Below the pieces are notes generated by a model, which saw only the letters and a list, made by a program, of their open reading frames with translations, was not told where the DNA came from and made no database searches. From assembly GCA_033105485.1 (NCBI GenBank), contig CP136956.1, positions 558,001 through 622,000 of the forward strand: DNA of 64,000 bases, written 5' to 3'. This document shows, one piece after another, positions 1 to 8,796 of this stretch. Each line of letters starts with the position of its first letter. The first letter of the stretch is position 1. This stretch comes from LVI-A0039 sp033105485. GTDB lineage: Bacteria; Bacillota_I; Bacilli_A; UBA3375. The translations under genes were made by a program, and so were the position numbers.

Positions 1-62
1 ACATCATATACAATTTGTGACGGTAGTACATTTGTTAATTTTCCTTCAAAGTAACTATACAT
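1..62 (-). CDS. ruvA: Holliday junction branch migration protein RuvA, N-terminal fragment
   Basis: The yebC stop codon overlaps an ATG as TAATG, and the new frame stays open to the window edge. Its twenty codons read MYSYFEGKLT followed by NVLPSQIVYD, which has the RuvA N-terminus pattern of a start at Met-Tyr/Phe, a Gly-Lys-(Leu/Thr) turn and an Ile-Val-(Val/Tyr)-(Glu/Asp) strand of the OB fold. RuvA binds the four-way junction and loads the RuvB motor during recombination. Translational coupling to yebC fits the common yebC-ruvA(-ruvB) order. Only the first twenty residues are visible, so the call depends on this short match plus context. Confidence 0.75.
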   Translation of the reverse strand, partial: MYSYFEGKLTNVLPSQIVYD

Positions 63-790
63 TATTTTAAGTTTGAGTAAACACTTTGAACATCATCATT
101 ATCTTCTAATTGTTCAATTAATGCCATTACTTTCTCAGTTGTTTCTTCATCTAATTCTACTTCCATAGTCGGTAGCATTGTCACTTCTGCTTCCATATAT
201 TCAGACACAACTTCCATACTATCAATTGATTTCTTAATTTGTTCAAAGTCATTAGGTTCAGTAATGATTTGTAAGATACCATCTTCGACAGTTACATCTT
301 CAATTCCAAACTCTAATACTTCTAATTCAAATTCTTCGATATCAAGTGAAATGTTTGCTGTTTCAATAACAATATTGCCTTTACGGTTAAATAAATATGA
401 AACAGAACCATCAGTTCCTAAGTTTCCACCACGACGAGTAAATGTTGAACGAACAGATGAGGCCGTACGGTTTAAGTTATCTGTTAAACAGTCAACCATA
501 ATCGCAACTCCACCAGCTCCATATCCTTCATATCTAACTTCATCGTAGTTTTCTCCATTTTGAGATCCTGTTGCTTTCGCAATTGCTCTTTCAATGTTAT
601 CTTTAGGCATCGATTTAGATTTTGCTTTATCAACTGCTAGACGTAATCCTGCATTTGATTCTAGTGAATCTCCACCACTTTTCGCAGCTACATAAATCTC
701 TTTTGCAAGTTTCTGGAACTCCTTACTTCTTGCAGCATCCTGACGACCTTTACGGTGTTGTATATTTTTCCATTTACTATGTCCAGCCAT
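62..790 (-). CDS. yebC: YebC/PmpR-family (TACO1) protein
   Basis: The 242-residue product begins MAGHSKWKNIQHRKG, the hallmark start of the YebC/TACO1 family, and has the usual length of about 240. Family members are cytoplasmic. They have been described as DNA-binding regulators and, more recently, as factors that relieve ribosome stalling at proline-rich stretches; which applies here cannot be read from sequence. The middle carries the family's GGNLGT loop near residues 121-126, and the C-terminus is acidic. Its ribosome binding site AAGGAGT overlaps the obg stop codon, so obg and yebC are co-transcribed, and its own stop overlaps ruvA. Confidence 0.93.
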   Translation of the reverse strand: MAGHSKWKNIQHRKGRQDAARSKEFQKLAKEIYVAAKSGGDSLESNAGLRLAVDKAKSKSMPKDNIERAIAKATGSQNGENYDEVRYEGYGAGGVAIMVDCLTDNLNRTASSVRSTFTRRGGNLGTDGSVSYLFNRKGNIVIETANISLDIEEFELEVLEFGIEDVTVEDGILQIITEPNDFEQIKKSIDSMEVVSEYMEAEVTMLPTMEVELDEETTEKVMALIEQLEDNDDVQSVYSNLK

Positions 791-798
791 ATTACTCC

Positions 799-2064
799 TT
801 AGTCATTAAATTCAAATTCGAAGTCGGCAATACGTACGATGTCTCCTGATTGTACTCCGGCTTCTCTAAGCGCTTGGTCTACACCCATTTTACGTAATTG
901 ATTCGCGAATCTTCTTTGGTTATCGTATGTAGTAAAGTCTGTCATTAAGAATAACTTCTCAACTCTTTCTCCACTAACAACGAATACTTCATCTTCATCC
1001 TGACGTACATAGAAGTCATCTTCAGGCATGAATTTATAAACTTTAACGTGTTCAGCTTCTGGTTTAAACTCTTCAGCTGCTTCTAACATATCTGCTGTTT
1101 TAATTAACATTAATTCAAGACCTTCTTGCGTTAATGCAGAGATTTCAACAACATCTACATCTGGATATTTTTCTTTGAAACGAGCTAAGTTTTCTTCACC
1201 CATTGGTAAGTCCATTTTATTAGCAACAACTAATTGCTTTCTACTTTCTAAGTTGTAGTTGTAAGCAAATAATTCTTCGTTAATTTTTTCGTAATCATCG
1301 ATTGGGTCTCTACCTTCAAATGATCCCATATCTAAAACGTGTAAGATAACTTTAGTTCTTTCAATGTGACGTAAGAATTGGTGTCCAAGACCTTTACCTT
1401 CACTAGCCCCTTGAATAAGACCTGGTAAATCGGCAATAACGAAACTACGGTTATCTGTTGTTTTAGTAACACCTAATTTTGGTACTAAAGTTGTAAAGTG
1501 GTAAGCTGCGATTTTCGGTTTAGCTTTTGATACAACTGAGATAATAGTACTTTTACCAACTGAAGGCATTCCTACTAATCCTACATCTGAAATTAATTTA
1601 AGCTCTAAACGAACATTAACTTCTTTTGCAGGTTCACCCATTTCACGGATTTCAAGACCAGCACGTCCTGCTCTTGCAAGCTCAACGTTACCACGTCCTC
1701 CACGTCCACCTTTACTTACTACGTATTGTTGGTGGTTGTGAGTTAAGTCACAAATTAATTCATTTGTTTCATCATTATAGATGCTTGTCCCTGGTGGTAC
1801 TTTTAAGATTAAATCTTCAGCATTTTTTCCGTGTTGAGATTTACTTCTACCTTTTTCACCATCTGGTGCACTATACATTTTGTTGTAACTGAAGTCTAAA
1901 AGTGTTCTTAATCCTTCTTCTACTTCGAAGATTAAGTTTCCACCATCTCCCCCACTACCTCCAGCAGGTCCTCCTAAAGCTACATACTTTTCACGACGGA
2001 AAGCAGTGATACCATCTCCACCATCTCCACCTTTAACTTTGATTCTGACTTGATCAATAAACAT
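799..2064 (-). CDS. obg: Obg-family GTPase (CgtA)
   Basis: This 421-residue GTPase acts on the 50S ribosomal subunit and in stress and growth control. Residues 1-157 form the glycine-rich Obg fold (KGGDGGDG near 11). The G domain follows with a P-loop GMPSVGKS at 165-172, switch TTLVPKLG, DLPG with GLIQGASEG, NKMD and an SALT G5 box. The last 80 or so residues form the OCT domain, the usual Firmicutes arrangement. Odd points are Met in place of the common Phe/Tyr in the P-loop, and a divergent segment (ARAGRAG near 130-136) where most Obg proteins have an STNRAP-like stretch. It lies 10 nt after the small membrane-protein gene and upstream of yebC. Confidence 0.96.
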   Translation of the reverse strand: MFIDQVRIKVKGGDGGDGITAFRREKYVALGGPAGGSGGDGGNLIFEVEEGLRTLLDFSYNKMYSAPDGEKGRSKSQHGKNAEDLILKVPPGTSIYNDETNELICDLTHNHQQYVVSKGGRGGRGNVELARAGRAGLEIREMGEPAKEVNVRLELKLISDVGLVGMPSVGKSTIISVVSKAKPKIAAYHFTTLVPKLGVTKTTDNRSFVIADLPGLIQGASEGKGLGHQFLRHIERTKVILHVLDMGSFEGRDPIDDYEKINEELFAYNYNLESRKQLVVANKMDLPMGEENLARFKEKYPDVDVVEISALTQEGLELMLIKTADMLEAAEEFKPEAEHVKVYKFMPEDDFYVRQDEDEVFVVSGERVEKLFLMTDFTTYDNQRRFANQLRKMGVDQALREAGVQSGDIVRIADFEFEFND

Positions 2065-2074
2065 TTGATTCTCC

Positions 2075-2362
2075 TTAATAAATAATTAGTATTGTAACGA
2101 GTGCAATTATAATATAATACGGATTCTTACTACGGCGTACTGCCTCAAATCCTGTTGCTAAAACAAACAAGTATAAAATAATATTAAATATGATTCCAGC
2201 GATACCAGAATGTGCACTTAGTAATCCAAAGTTAGTAATAACTTGGAATAGATTACGAATTGTTACAATCATATAAAAAATAATCGTAATTAAACCAATT
2301 ACAGTTACTGCATTAACAATTCTTTCATCATTTTTTTGCTCATTTAAGTTCATTTTTTTCAT
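2075..2362 (-). CDS. Small two-helix membrane protein, unknown function
   Basis: A 95-residue protein starting MKKMNLNEQK, with a charged N-terminus and two or three hydrophobic segments (about residues 17-37, 49-67 and 77-94). I do not recognise the family. A longer reading starting further upstream would put the ATG at or before the expected transcription start of the extended -10 at 2381-2389, so I chose the ATG four bases after GGAG. It is the first gene of the obg-yebC-ruvA transcription unit. It may be a lineage-specific membrane protein; no catalytic residues are visible. Confidence 0.6.
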   Translation of the reverse strand: MKKMNLNEQKNDERIVNAVTVIGLITIIFYMIVTIRNLFQVITNFGLLSAHSGIAGIIFNIILYLFVLATGFEAVRRSKNPYYIIIALVTILIIY

Positions 2363-2380
2363 ATCACTCCATTCCATATT

Positions 2381-2389
2381 ATTATAACA
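2381..2389 (-). promoter_or_regulatory. Extended -10 promoter of the obg operon
   Basis: On the minus strand the sequence is TGTTATAAT, a perfect extended -10. No good -35 hexamer lies 17 bases upstream. Transcription would begin about seven bases downstream, which supports the 95-residue start of the first gene. Confidence 0.6.
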
Positions 2390-2404
2390 TAGATAAGCCA
2401 ATAA

Positions 2405-2433
2405 TAAAGAAAAGTAATGAGCTTGCCCATTAC
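2405..2433 (-). terminator. Intrinsic terminator after the HAD phosphatase gene
   Basis: On the minus strand a 9-bp stem (GTAATGGGC pairing with GCTCATTAC, one G-U) is followed by TTTTCTTTATT. It separates the HAD gene from the obg operon promoter. Confidence 0.7.
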
Positions 2434-2494
2434 CATTTTATCCTTTATTTAATTGAAATATTACGACTATAAAGATGCAAATTTAGACACTTAA

Positions 2495-3343
2495 TTAATG
2501 CTTATAGTTAGCAATAAATTCAAGTGCTTCTAGCATTCCACCATCGCTTTGAGTACTTACTACATGATCAGCAATTTGCTTTAATTGTTCACAAGCGTTC
2601 CCCATTGCAATTCCAACATCAGCATGCTTTAGCATCTCAATATCATTGCTTCCATCTCCGATTGCAAATGTTAGATGATCACCAAGTTCCATGTGCTCTA
2701 CATACTTGGTTATTCCATGGACTTTAGTAATTCCCTTCGGAACAATTTCCAGGTTATTACCGAATGATGAATAGGCACTAACTTCATAATTAGATTCTAA
2801 ACTATCAATTGTATCCTTCTGGTTATGGCAGTCAACAATCTCAAGCTTTATCACATCACTTGTATCTAATACTGAATCAATGTCATCAGTTGCAATATTA
2901 GTATTATAAAATAAGTGTAAGTGACCATTAACGTTAGCCTCAAATTCCTCAACACTAGTTGAAATAGCTTTTGCATATGTATAAGTTTCTTCCATAATAA
3001 CCTCTAAAAGTCCTTCAAATGTTGGAACATATACACCACTAGTTGTATAAATATTTAAGTACTTTTGCTCACTAATAAGTTTTCTTACAATACCGCGGGC
3101 AGTGTCTTTATCCATTGTCTTTTGAATTAACATCTCGTTATCGACAATAACTTCACTACCATTCGAACAAATCATGTCAGCATTGATTTCTAAGTTTAAG
3201 TGTTGTGCGCTATCATACATTCTTCCCGTTGCTACAACAAATTTAGCATTTAGTTCTTTTAAACGATTATTAATATCGTCTGTTACTGTAAATGAGTGGT
3301 CTACTAATGTCCCATCTACATCTGAAAATATAAGTTTATTCAT
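2495..3343 (-). CDS. Cof-type HAD-superfamily phosphatase
   Basis: A 282-residue HAD IIB hydrolase. Motif I is SDVDGT near residue 7 with the nucleophile Asp, a VATGR motif lies near 40, and motif IV GDGSNDIEML lies near 230. A cap domain sits between motifs II and III, as in Cof/YidA phosphatases that act on sugar phosphates, flavin or PLP intermediates. The substrate cannot be predicted. The start was placed at the ATG that follows AGGAGGAAGT rather than an upstream in-frame ATG. It is a single-gene unit with an extended -10 (TGCTATGAT at 3363-3371) upstream. Confidence 0.85.
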   Translation of the reverse strand: MNKLIFSDVDGTLVDHSFTVTDDINNRLKELNAKFVVATGRMYDSAQHLNLEINADMICSNGSEVIVDNEMLIQKTMDKDTARGIVRKLISEQKYLNIYTTSGVYVPTFEGLLEVIMEETYTYAKAISTSVEEFEANVNGHLHLFYNTNIATDDIDSVLDTSDVIKLEIVDCHNQKDTIDSLESNYEVSAYSSFGNNLEIVPKGITKVHGITKYVEHMELGDHLTFAIGDGSNDIEMLKHADVGIAMGNACEQLKQIADHVVSTQSDGGMLEALEFIANYKH

Positions 3344-3362
3344 ACTTCCTCCTACAAGATAT

Positions 3363-3371
3363 ATCATAGCA
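3363..3371 (-). promoter_or_regulatory. Extended -10 promoter of the HAD gene
   Basis: The minus strand reads TGCTATGAT about 20 bases before the ATG. No clear -35 is present. Confidence 0.45.
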
Positions 3372-3397
3372 TAGACAAAACTCAAATTTTATGTTTT

Positions 3398-3430
3398 AAA
3401 AAAAGTACTATAGCAAAAAGCTATAATACT
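3398..3430 (-). terminator. Intrinsic terminator of uvrA
   Basis: An 11-bp stem (AGTATTATAGC against GCTATAGTACT) with a TTTTT loop is followed by TTTTTT on the minus strand, just after the uvrA stop codon. Confidence 0.85.
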
Positions 3431-3441
3431 CTAATTTATAA

Positions 3442-6267
3442 TTAATTTAAATGTTCTTTTAAATACTTTCCAGTATAACTTTCTTCAACTTCTATTAATT
3501 TTTCTGGTGTTGTTTGAGCAACTACTGTTCCTCCTTTAGCACCACCTTCTGGACCGATATCAATAATATAATCAGCGACCTTAATTAAATCTAAGTTATG
3601 TTCAATAATTAACATACTGTTTCCATTTTCAACTAGTGTTTGTAACACTCCAATCAAACGCTTAATATCTTCAGAGTGAAGACCAGTTGTTGGTTCATCT
3701 AAAATATATAATGTATTACCTTTAGTTACCTTTTGTAACTCTTTAGCAAGCTTAATACGCTGCGCTTCCCCACCACTTAAAACAGTAGCTGGAGTACCAA
3801 CACGTAAGTATCCTAAACCAACATCTAATAATGTTTTGAATTTACGTTCAATTTTTGGAATATGTTTAAAGAATTCATATGCTTCTTCAATTGACATTGA
3901 TAATACATCAGAAATATTTTTACCTTTGTATTTAATTCCTAATACTTCTTCATTGTAACGCTTACCATCACAAACATCACAAGTTACATAAACATCTGGT
4001 AAGAAGTTCATTTCAATTTTAATAATTCCATCACCTTCACAGTGCTCACAACGACCACCACGAACATTGAATGAGAAACGACCTTTAGTGTAACCTAAAG
4101 CTTTTGAATCTGGAAGTTCTGCAAATAAATCACGAATGTCATCAAATACACCAACGTATGTTGCCGGGTTTGATCTCGGCGTTCTACCGATTGGTTTTTG
4201 ATCAATATCAATAACTTTTTTAATTTGCTCTAAACCTTCAACAGCTCTAACTTCTCCAGCTTTACGTTTAAGCTCCGGATTGAAGTGGTTATAAATATTT
4301 TTGTATAATACTTCGTTTACTAAACTTGATTTACCACTACCACTAACTCCTGTAACACACACAAAGTTCTGAAGTGGGATATTAACATTAATGTTTTTTA
4401 AGTTATTAGCTTTTGCACCTTTAATCTTAATTTGTCCAAACTCTTGCTTACGTCTAACTTCTGGTAATTCAATCTTACGTGTACCAGCTAAATATTGCCC
4501 GGTAATACTCTTCTTATTTTTCATTACTTGAGCTGGTGTACCAGCAGCAACTACGTCACCACCATATTCACCACTACCTGGACCAATATCAATAATATAG
4601 TCTGCTTCACGCATTGTATCTTCATCGTGTTCAACTACAACTAGTGTATTACCTAAATCACGCATTCCTTTAAGTGTATCGATTAAACGATCATTATCAC
4701 GTTGATGAAGACCAATACTTGGCTCATCTAGCACGTATAATACTCCTGTTAATTTAGAACCAATTTGAGTAGCTAAACGAATACGTTGCGCTTCTCCACC
4801 ACTTAAAGTAGTCGCAGTTCTTGCTAAATCTAAGTATTCAAGACCTACGTTCTTTAAGAAACTAAATCTTGCATTAATTTCTTCTAATACCATTTTCGCA
4901 ACAATTGCTTCGTTTTCAGTAAGTTCTAAGTTTCCAAAGAACTCAACTGCATCAACAATAGCAAGCTTTGTTACTTCATAAATATTTAAACCATTAATAC
5001 GAATTGCAAGTACTTGTTCACTAAGTCTAGATCCTTTACATTTACTACAAGTATGGTTTGCCATTTGTCCATCAAGGTATTTACGCATACGCATACTACT
5101 TGTTTCAACATAACGTCTTGATATATTGTTAGCAATACCTTCGAATTTAAAGTCTTTAGTAAAGTCCATAGTTGCACTACTATAATTAATTGATAATGTT
5201 TCATCAGTACCATAGAATAAAATATCAATTTCCTCTTTAGTTAATTCACTAAAAGGTTTTTCCATATTAATATTATAGTGGTAACAAGCATTGGCCATCA
5301 TTTGGAAATAGTAAGATCCATCTGGGTTATAACCATTTGTTCTAATTGCTCCTTCCATTAAAGATAATGACTTATCAGGAACAATTAAATCGATATCTGG
5401 TTCTTTAAGTTCACCAAGACCGCTACAAGCCGTACAGGCACCGAATGGAGCATTGAAACTAAATAAACGCGGTTCAATTTCAGGAACTGTAAATCCACAT
5501 TGTTCACAAGCAAAATTACTTGAAAATTCTTCGACACCATCTTTAGTTCTAATTACAACATTTCCACTACCATGTTCATTAGCAACTTCAATTGCAGTTA
5601 ATAAACGGGCTTTGATTCCATCTTCAACTTTCATACGGTCAACAATAATATCAATATCATGTTTTTTGTTTTTATTAAGTTTAATAGAATCTATTTCTTC
5701 ATCTAAATCTACACGATCATGGTTAATTTCAACACGAGTAAATCCATCTTTTAATAAAGTTTCTAATAATTTAGCATGTGTCCCTTTTTGCTTAATTACA
5801 ACTGGACTAATGATTTCAATACGCTCACCTGCGTATTTTTCAATTACACTATTAGAAATATCTTTTGGTGATGAAGCTTTAATCTCAGTACCATGGTTAG
5901 GACAAATTGGCTTACCAATACGTGCATATAATAGACGTAAATAGTCATAGATTTCAGTTACAGTCCCAACTGTACTTCGAGGGTTGTTACTCCCTGATTT
6001 CTGATCAATTGAAATAGCTGGACTTAATCCTTCAATTGAGTCAACATCTGGCTTTTCACTCCCACCTAAAAACTGACGCGCATAAGATGATAAACTCTCA
6101 ATATATCTTCTTTGCCCTTCAGCATATACCGTATCAAATGCAAGTGTACTCTTACCACTACCACTTGGACCAGTAATAACTACTAATTTATCTTTAGGAA
6201 TCTCAACATCTATATTCTTTAGATTGTTTTCACGAGCTCCCTTAATTACGATTTTATTCTTTTTCAT
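3442..6267 (-). CDS. uvrA: Excinuclease ABC subunit A
   Basis: A 941-residue nucleotide excision repair damage sensor, the full family length. It has two ABC modules. Walker A boxes GPSGSGKST (residues 33-41) and GVSGSGKSS (near 640) are paired with signature motifs LSGGEAQRIRLA and LSGGEAQRIKLA. Two zinc modules with CxxC pairs are visible: CEQC...CTAC near 255-285 and CEHC...CDVC near 740-770. UvrA dimers load UvrB on damaged DNA. No uvrB is adjacent, although uvrBA operons are common in Firmicutes, so uvrA stands alone here. The start follows AAGGAGTTATCT. Confidence 0.98.
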   Translation of the reverse strand: MKKNKIVIKGARENNLKNIDVEIPKDKLVVITGPSGSGKSTLAFDTVYAEGQRRYIESLSSYARQFLGGSEKPDVDSIEGLSPAISIDQKSGSNNPRSTVGTVTEIYDYLRLLYARIGKPICPNHGTEIKASSPKDISNSVIEKYAGERIEIISPVVIKQKGTHAKLLETLLKDGFTRVEINHDRVDLDEEIDSIKLNKNKKHDIDIIVDRMKVEDGIKARLLTAIEVANEHGSGNVVIRTKDGVEEFSSNFACEQCGFTVPEIEPRLFSFNAPFGACTACSGLGELKEPDIDLIVPDKSLSLMEGAIRTNGYNPDGSYYFQMMANACYHYNINMEKPFSELTKEEIDILFYGTDETLSINYSSATMDFTKDFKFEGIANNISRRYVETSSMRMRKYLDGQMANHTCSKCKGSRLSEQVLAIRINGLNIYEVTKLAIVDAVEFFGNLELTENEAIVAKMVLEEINARFSFLKNVGLEYLDLARTATTLSGGEAQRIRLATQIGSKLTGVLYVLDEPSIGLHQRDNDRLIDTLKGMRDLGNTLVVVEHDEDTMREADYIIDIGPGSGEYGGDVVAAGTPAQVMKNKKSITGQYLAGTRKIELPEVRRKQEFGQIKIKGAKANNLKNINVNIPLQNFVCVTGVSGSGKSSLVNEVLYKNIYNHFNPELKRKAGEVRAVEGLEQIKKVIDIDQKPIGRTPRSNPATYVGVFDDIRDLFAELPDSKALGYTKGRFSFNVRGGRCEHCEGDGIIKIEMNFLPDVYVTCDVCDGKRYNEEVLGIKYKGKNISDVLSMSIEEAYEFFKHIPKIERKFKTLLDVGLGYLRVGTPATVLSGGEAQRIKLAKELQKVTKGNTLYILDEPTTGLHSEDIKRLIGVLQTLVENGNSMLIIEHNLDLIKVADYIIDIGPEGGAKGGTVVAQTTPEKLIEVEESYTGKYLKEHLN

Positions 6268-6286
6268 AGATAACTCCTTACGTTAT

Positions 6287-6295
6287 ATTATAGCA
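6287..6295 (-). promoter_or_regulatory. Extended -10 promoter of uvrA
   Basis: TGCTATAAT on the minus strand about 20 bases before the uvrA ATG. I saw no LexA-type (GAACnnnnGTTC-like) operator next to it. Confidence 0.6.
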
Positions 6296-6330
6296 AATAA
6301 TTGCTTAATTCAATCATATTTACACAAAAT

Positions 6331-6362
6331 AAAAAAGAAAACCTTAGTAAAAAATTACTAGG
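6331..6362 (-). terminator. Terminator of the gtrA operon, overlapping the stop codon
   Basis: CCTAGTAA pairs with TTACTAAGG (one bulge) and is followed by TTTTCTTTTTT on the minus strand. The gtrA stop codon lies inside the stem. Confidence 0.7.
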
Positions 6363-6822
6363 CTTTTTCGTTTTTTATATTTCCAGTTACAACAATTTTA
6401 CTAACTACAAAAGTAATTGGAATTGCAGCAAACATTGCAACTATAGATGCATATTTAGCATCTAGTAATCCCGTGTTTACAAACACAACTGTTCCTAATG
6501 TACTAATAACTAAGTTAGGTAAAAATGTTAATGGGAATTTAATAAATGTGCGCATCGTTGGACGTTCATTAAAAGTATACATTGTTGTCATAAAGAATGA
6601 GCAAAATGCACTATATAAGAATGCACAAATATGTGCAATGATGTACTCAATGTTAGCAAATCCAAATAAAATTAAAAACATTAAATAGTAATTAAAAGTA
6701 TTGAATCCCCCAGTTAAAATGAAACGATATACATCTTTATTAAAGAAATTAATCTTAGTAATTACAAACATTGCAATTACGATTGCGATTAACGCAAGTA
6801 CTGTTAGTCCAAATAATATCAT
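6358..6822 (-). CDS. GtrA-family membrane protein (putative polyprenyl-sugar flippase)
   Basis: A 154-residue integral membrane protein with four predicted helices (about 1-20, 34-56, 66-90 and 110-145). It has the GtrA pattern in which FILTGGFNTFNYYL follows the first helix. GtrA-like proteins are thought to flip undecaprenyl-phosphate-linked glucose or similar sugars across the membrane, working with a GtrB-type transferase. The ATG overlaps the stop of the upstream glycosyltransferase as ATGA, so the two are translationally coupled. The target polymer is unknown; a wall glycopolymer such as teichoic acid is most likely. Confidence 0.82.
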   Translation of the reverse strand: MILFGLTVLALIAIVIAMFVITKINFFNKDVYRFILTGGFNTFNYYLMFLILFGFANIEYIIAHICAFLYSAFCSFFMTTMYTFNERPTMRTFIKFPLTFLPNLVISTLGTVVFVNTGLLDAKYASIVAMFAAIPITFVVSKIVVTGNIKNEKA

Positions 6823-7742
6823 TTTTTATAAACCTCATCTACAATGTATAGTGGACGCTCTTTTACTTCATCTAGAATTAATCCAATGTAGTAACCGATA
6901 ATTCCTAGAACAACTAATATGATACCAAATAAGAATAACATCACACATAATAACGTACTATATCCAGGTACATCATTACCATATACAAAATAACTAATAA
7001 TAACAACAACACCATAAATAAAACTACTTAATGCTGTTAAAATACCTAAGTAAATAGCAAAATATAGTGGAATTTTTGAATAGGCAGCAAGTGATACGAA
7101 TCCATAACTAAATAATTGACTAAATGAACCATAGCTACTTTCACCACTAACACGTTCATCGATTTCAATTTCTAGAACTTCATATTCAAATCCAACAGTT
7201 GCAATTATCCCTTTAAAGAAACGGTTAGATTCACGGTTTTGACGAACTTCATTTATTACTTGGTTATCCATGAAAACAAAATCTAATGCATCTTCTACGA
7301 TATTACTTTTCGTCATTCTGCTGAATACTGAGTAATATTTTTGAGCTAAAAACCCTTTAATATTCTTAGTATCACGGGATTTCTTTTTACAGATAGTTAA
7401 CTTAACACCTTTTTCGTAGTTTTCAATCATTTGACCAATGTATCTAATTGGCATCTGTAAGTCACTATCAATAATTGTCGCTGCATCTGCGTCTTTAGCA
7501 TAATCTAAACCAGCAATAACTGCCGCTTCCTTACCAAAGTTACGAGATAAGCGAATATATACAATACGCTCATCATCTAGTTCTAAGATACGCTTGTGAC
7601 TATCATCACTTGACCCATCATTTACTAATACAAATTCAAATTTATGTTGCGGATATAAGTTAGCGAATTCGCTAAGCTCTGTAACTAATTTTTTTACGTT
7701 GTCCTGTTCATTGTAAATAGGTGCTATAATATTTATCAACAT
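6819..7742 (-). CDS. GtrB/DPM1-like family 2 glycosyltransferase with C-terminal membrane helices
   Basis: A 307-residue GT2 enzyme. The catalytic domain starts at residue 3 and has the VNDGSSDDS nucleotide-binding motif near 40 and a metal-binding DSDLQMP motif near 92-98. Two C-terminal transmembrane helices (about 230-255 and 265-290) are typical of GtrB, CsbB and YfdH bactoprenol glycosyltransferases, which make undecaprenyl-phosphate sugars. Coupling to a GtrA-type flippase supports that role. It begins 2 nt after the previous transferase gene. Confidence 0.88.
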   Translation of the reverse strand: MLINIIAPIYNEQDNVKKLVTELSEFANLYPQHKFEFVLVNDGSSDDSHKRILELDDERIVYIRLSRNFGKEAAVIAGLDYAKDADAATIIDSDLQMPIRYIGQMIENYEKGVKLTICKKKSRDTKNIKGFLAQKYYSVFSRMTKSNIVEDALDFVFMDNQVINEVRQNRESNRFFKGIIATVGFEYEVLEIEIDERVSGESSYGSFSQLFSYGFVSLAAYSKIPLYFAIYLGILTALSSFIYGVVVIISYFVYGNDVPGYSTLLCVMLFLFGIILVVLGIIGYYIGLILDEVKERPLYIVDEVYKK

Positions 7743-7744
7743 AA

Positions 7745-8599
7745 TTATTTTACCTTTACTATATTTTTCTTTATATGCTTATAGAAGTTTGTTGACATAA
7801 TAAGCTCTTTTTGTTTAGATGAGATTGACGTTCTTACTTTTAAGTAATACCCAAGGAAATGTTCACCGATTGCACTATTTACTTCCTTCGAACATAAGTT
7901 CTTATTAATTAAATTAAAGAAACGCTCGTATGCAAGAATGCTTGACTCAATATAATGAGATGAAATCACTGTACTAAGTGAACCAACGCGATCATCGATA
8001 TACATTGTTGTTATATATTTTGTAGTTCGTATTTTCGCTCCATTTACATATGTTGTATATAAGAATAGTAAATCTTCTCCAATACAGTCTTCATAGAAAC
8101 GGATATTATGACTATTTATAAAACTACGTTTATATAATGAACGTTGATTACAAACATTAACTACTTGTCTCCATAGAAATTTACAGCGATCTACATTAGC
8201 GTCCTTTAATACTATTTTATCTAATATCTTGCCTTGAGGATTACTAATTTTAAATGAGTTAACAATTATATCGTTACCTTGGTACTTTTCATACGCTTTG
8301 ATTAATTCATTTCCTAAATAATAATCATCTGGATCGATAAAAGCTAGGTATTCACCACTAGCTGCTTCGATTCCGGCATTACGCGGACGACCAGCAAAAC
8401 CACTTGCATTGTCAAAACTGATGATCTTTATTCCATGTTGATTTTTCAGTTCATTTAAAATATTTAAAGTATTATCTGTTGAACCATCATTCACAGCAAT
8501 AATCTCAATATCAGCTTCACCCATTGCAATGATGCTGTCAACGCACTTGCGAACGTAGTCTTCAACATTGTGACATGGTAATATAAAACTAATTTTCAT
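7745..8599 (-). CDS. Family 2 glycosyltransferase
   Basis: A 284-residue GT2 enzyme starting MKISFILPCHNVEDY, with the VNDGSTDNT motif near 38 and an IDPDDYY metal-binding motif near 90. It has no membrane helix, so it is probably a cytoplasmic or peripheral transferase that adds sugar to a lipid-linked or polymer acceptor. The ATG follows GGAG by seven bases, which excludes the in-frame ATG seven codons upstream. The gene overlaps the 3' end of a 39-codon ORF by 11 nt and leads the GtrB/GtrA pair. Confidence 0.85.
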   Translation of the reverse strand: MKISFILPCHNVEDYVRKCVDSIIAMGEADIEIIAVNDGSTDNTLNILNELKNQHGIKIISFDNASGFAGRPRNAGIEAASGEYLAFIDPDDYYLGNELIKAYEKYQGNDIIVNSFKISNPQGKILDKIVLKDANVDRCKFLWRQVVNVCNQRSLYKRSFINSHNIRFYEDCIGEDLLFLYTTYVNGAKIRTTKYITTMYIDDRVGSLSTVISSHYIESSILAYERFFNLINKNLCSKEVNSAIGEHFLGYYLKVRTSISSKQKELIMSTNFYKHIKKNIVKVK

Positions 8600-8708
8600 C
8601 TTCAATCTCCATAATCGCAATCTTAAGTGTTACTGTTTGCACTAATTTTCTGATTTTTAAATCATCAAGCAGATTATATAATAATCTCATCAATCGTCTC
8701 TTTGTCAT
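8589..8708 (-). CDS. 39-codon ORF at the head of the glycosyltransferase operon
   Basis: An ATG five bases after AGGAG opens a 39-residue frame beginning MTKRRLMRLL and ending AIMEIEDEN. It is basic and amphipathic, and its stop lies 11 nt inside the downstream glycosyltransferase gene. An extended -10 (TGATATAAT) lies about 20 bases upstream, so it would be the first translated frame of the mRNA. It may be a small membrane-associated protein or a leader that couples translation. No family is recognised, and conservation is the key test. Confidence 0.5.
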   Translation of the reverse strand: MTKRRLMRLLYNLLDDLKIRKLVQTVTLKIAIMEIEDEN

Positions 8709-8727
8709 AAAAACTCCTAACTTTGAT

Positions 8728-8736
8728 ATTATATCA
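8728..8736 (-). promoter_or_regulatory. Extended -10 promoter of the glycosyltransferase/gtrA operon
   Basis: TGATATAAT on the minus strand, upstream of the 39-codon ORF and downstream of the enolase terminator. Confidence 0.55.
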
Positions 8737-8754
8737 TTATTGGAGGATTAGCAT

Positions 8755-8782
8755 AAAAAAAAAGCACTACCTAAGTAGCACT
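8755..8782 (-). terminator. Intrinsic terminator of enolase
   Basis: AGTGCTAC and GTAGTGCT form a stem with G-U pairs, followed by an uninterrupted run of T on the minus strand. Confidence 0.8.
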
Positions 8783-8796
8783 AATTTTCTAAGAGA

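Noticed and set aside
2363..2401. Longer 108-codon form of the small membrane protein
   Set aside because: The upstream start codon lies at or upstream of the transcription start expected from TGTTATAAT.
5453..5944. 163-codon plus-strand frame inside uvrA
   Set aside because: It is antisense to a fully conserved uvrA region, with no start signal and low-complexity composition.
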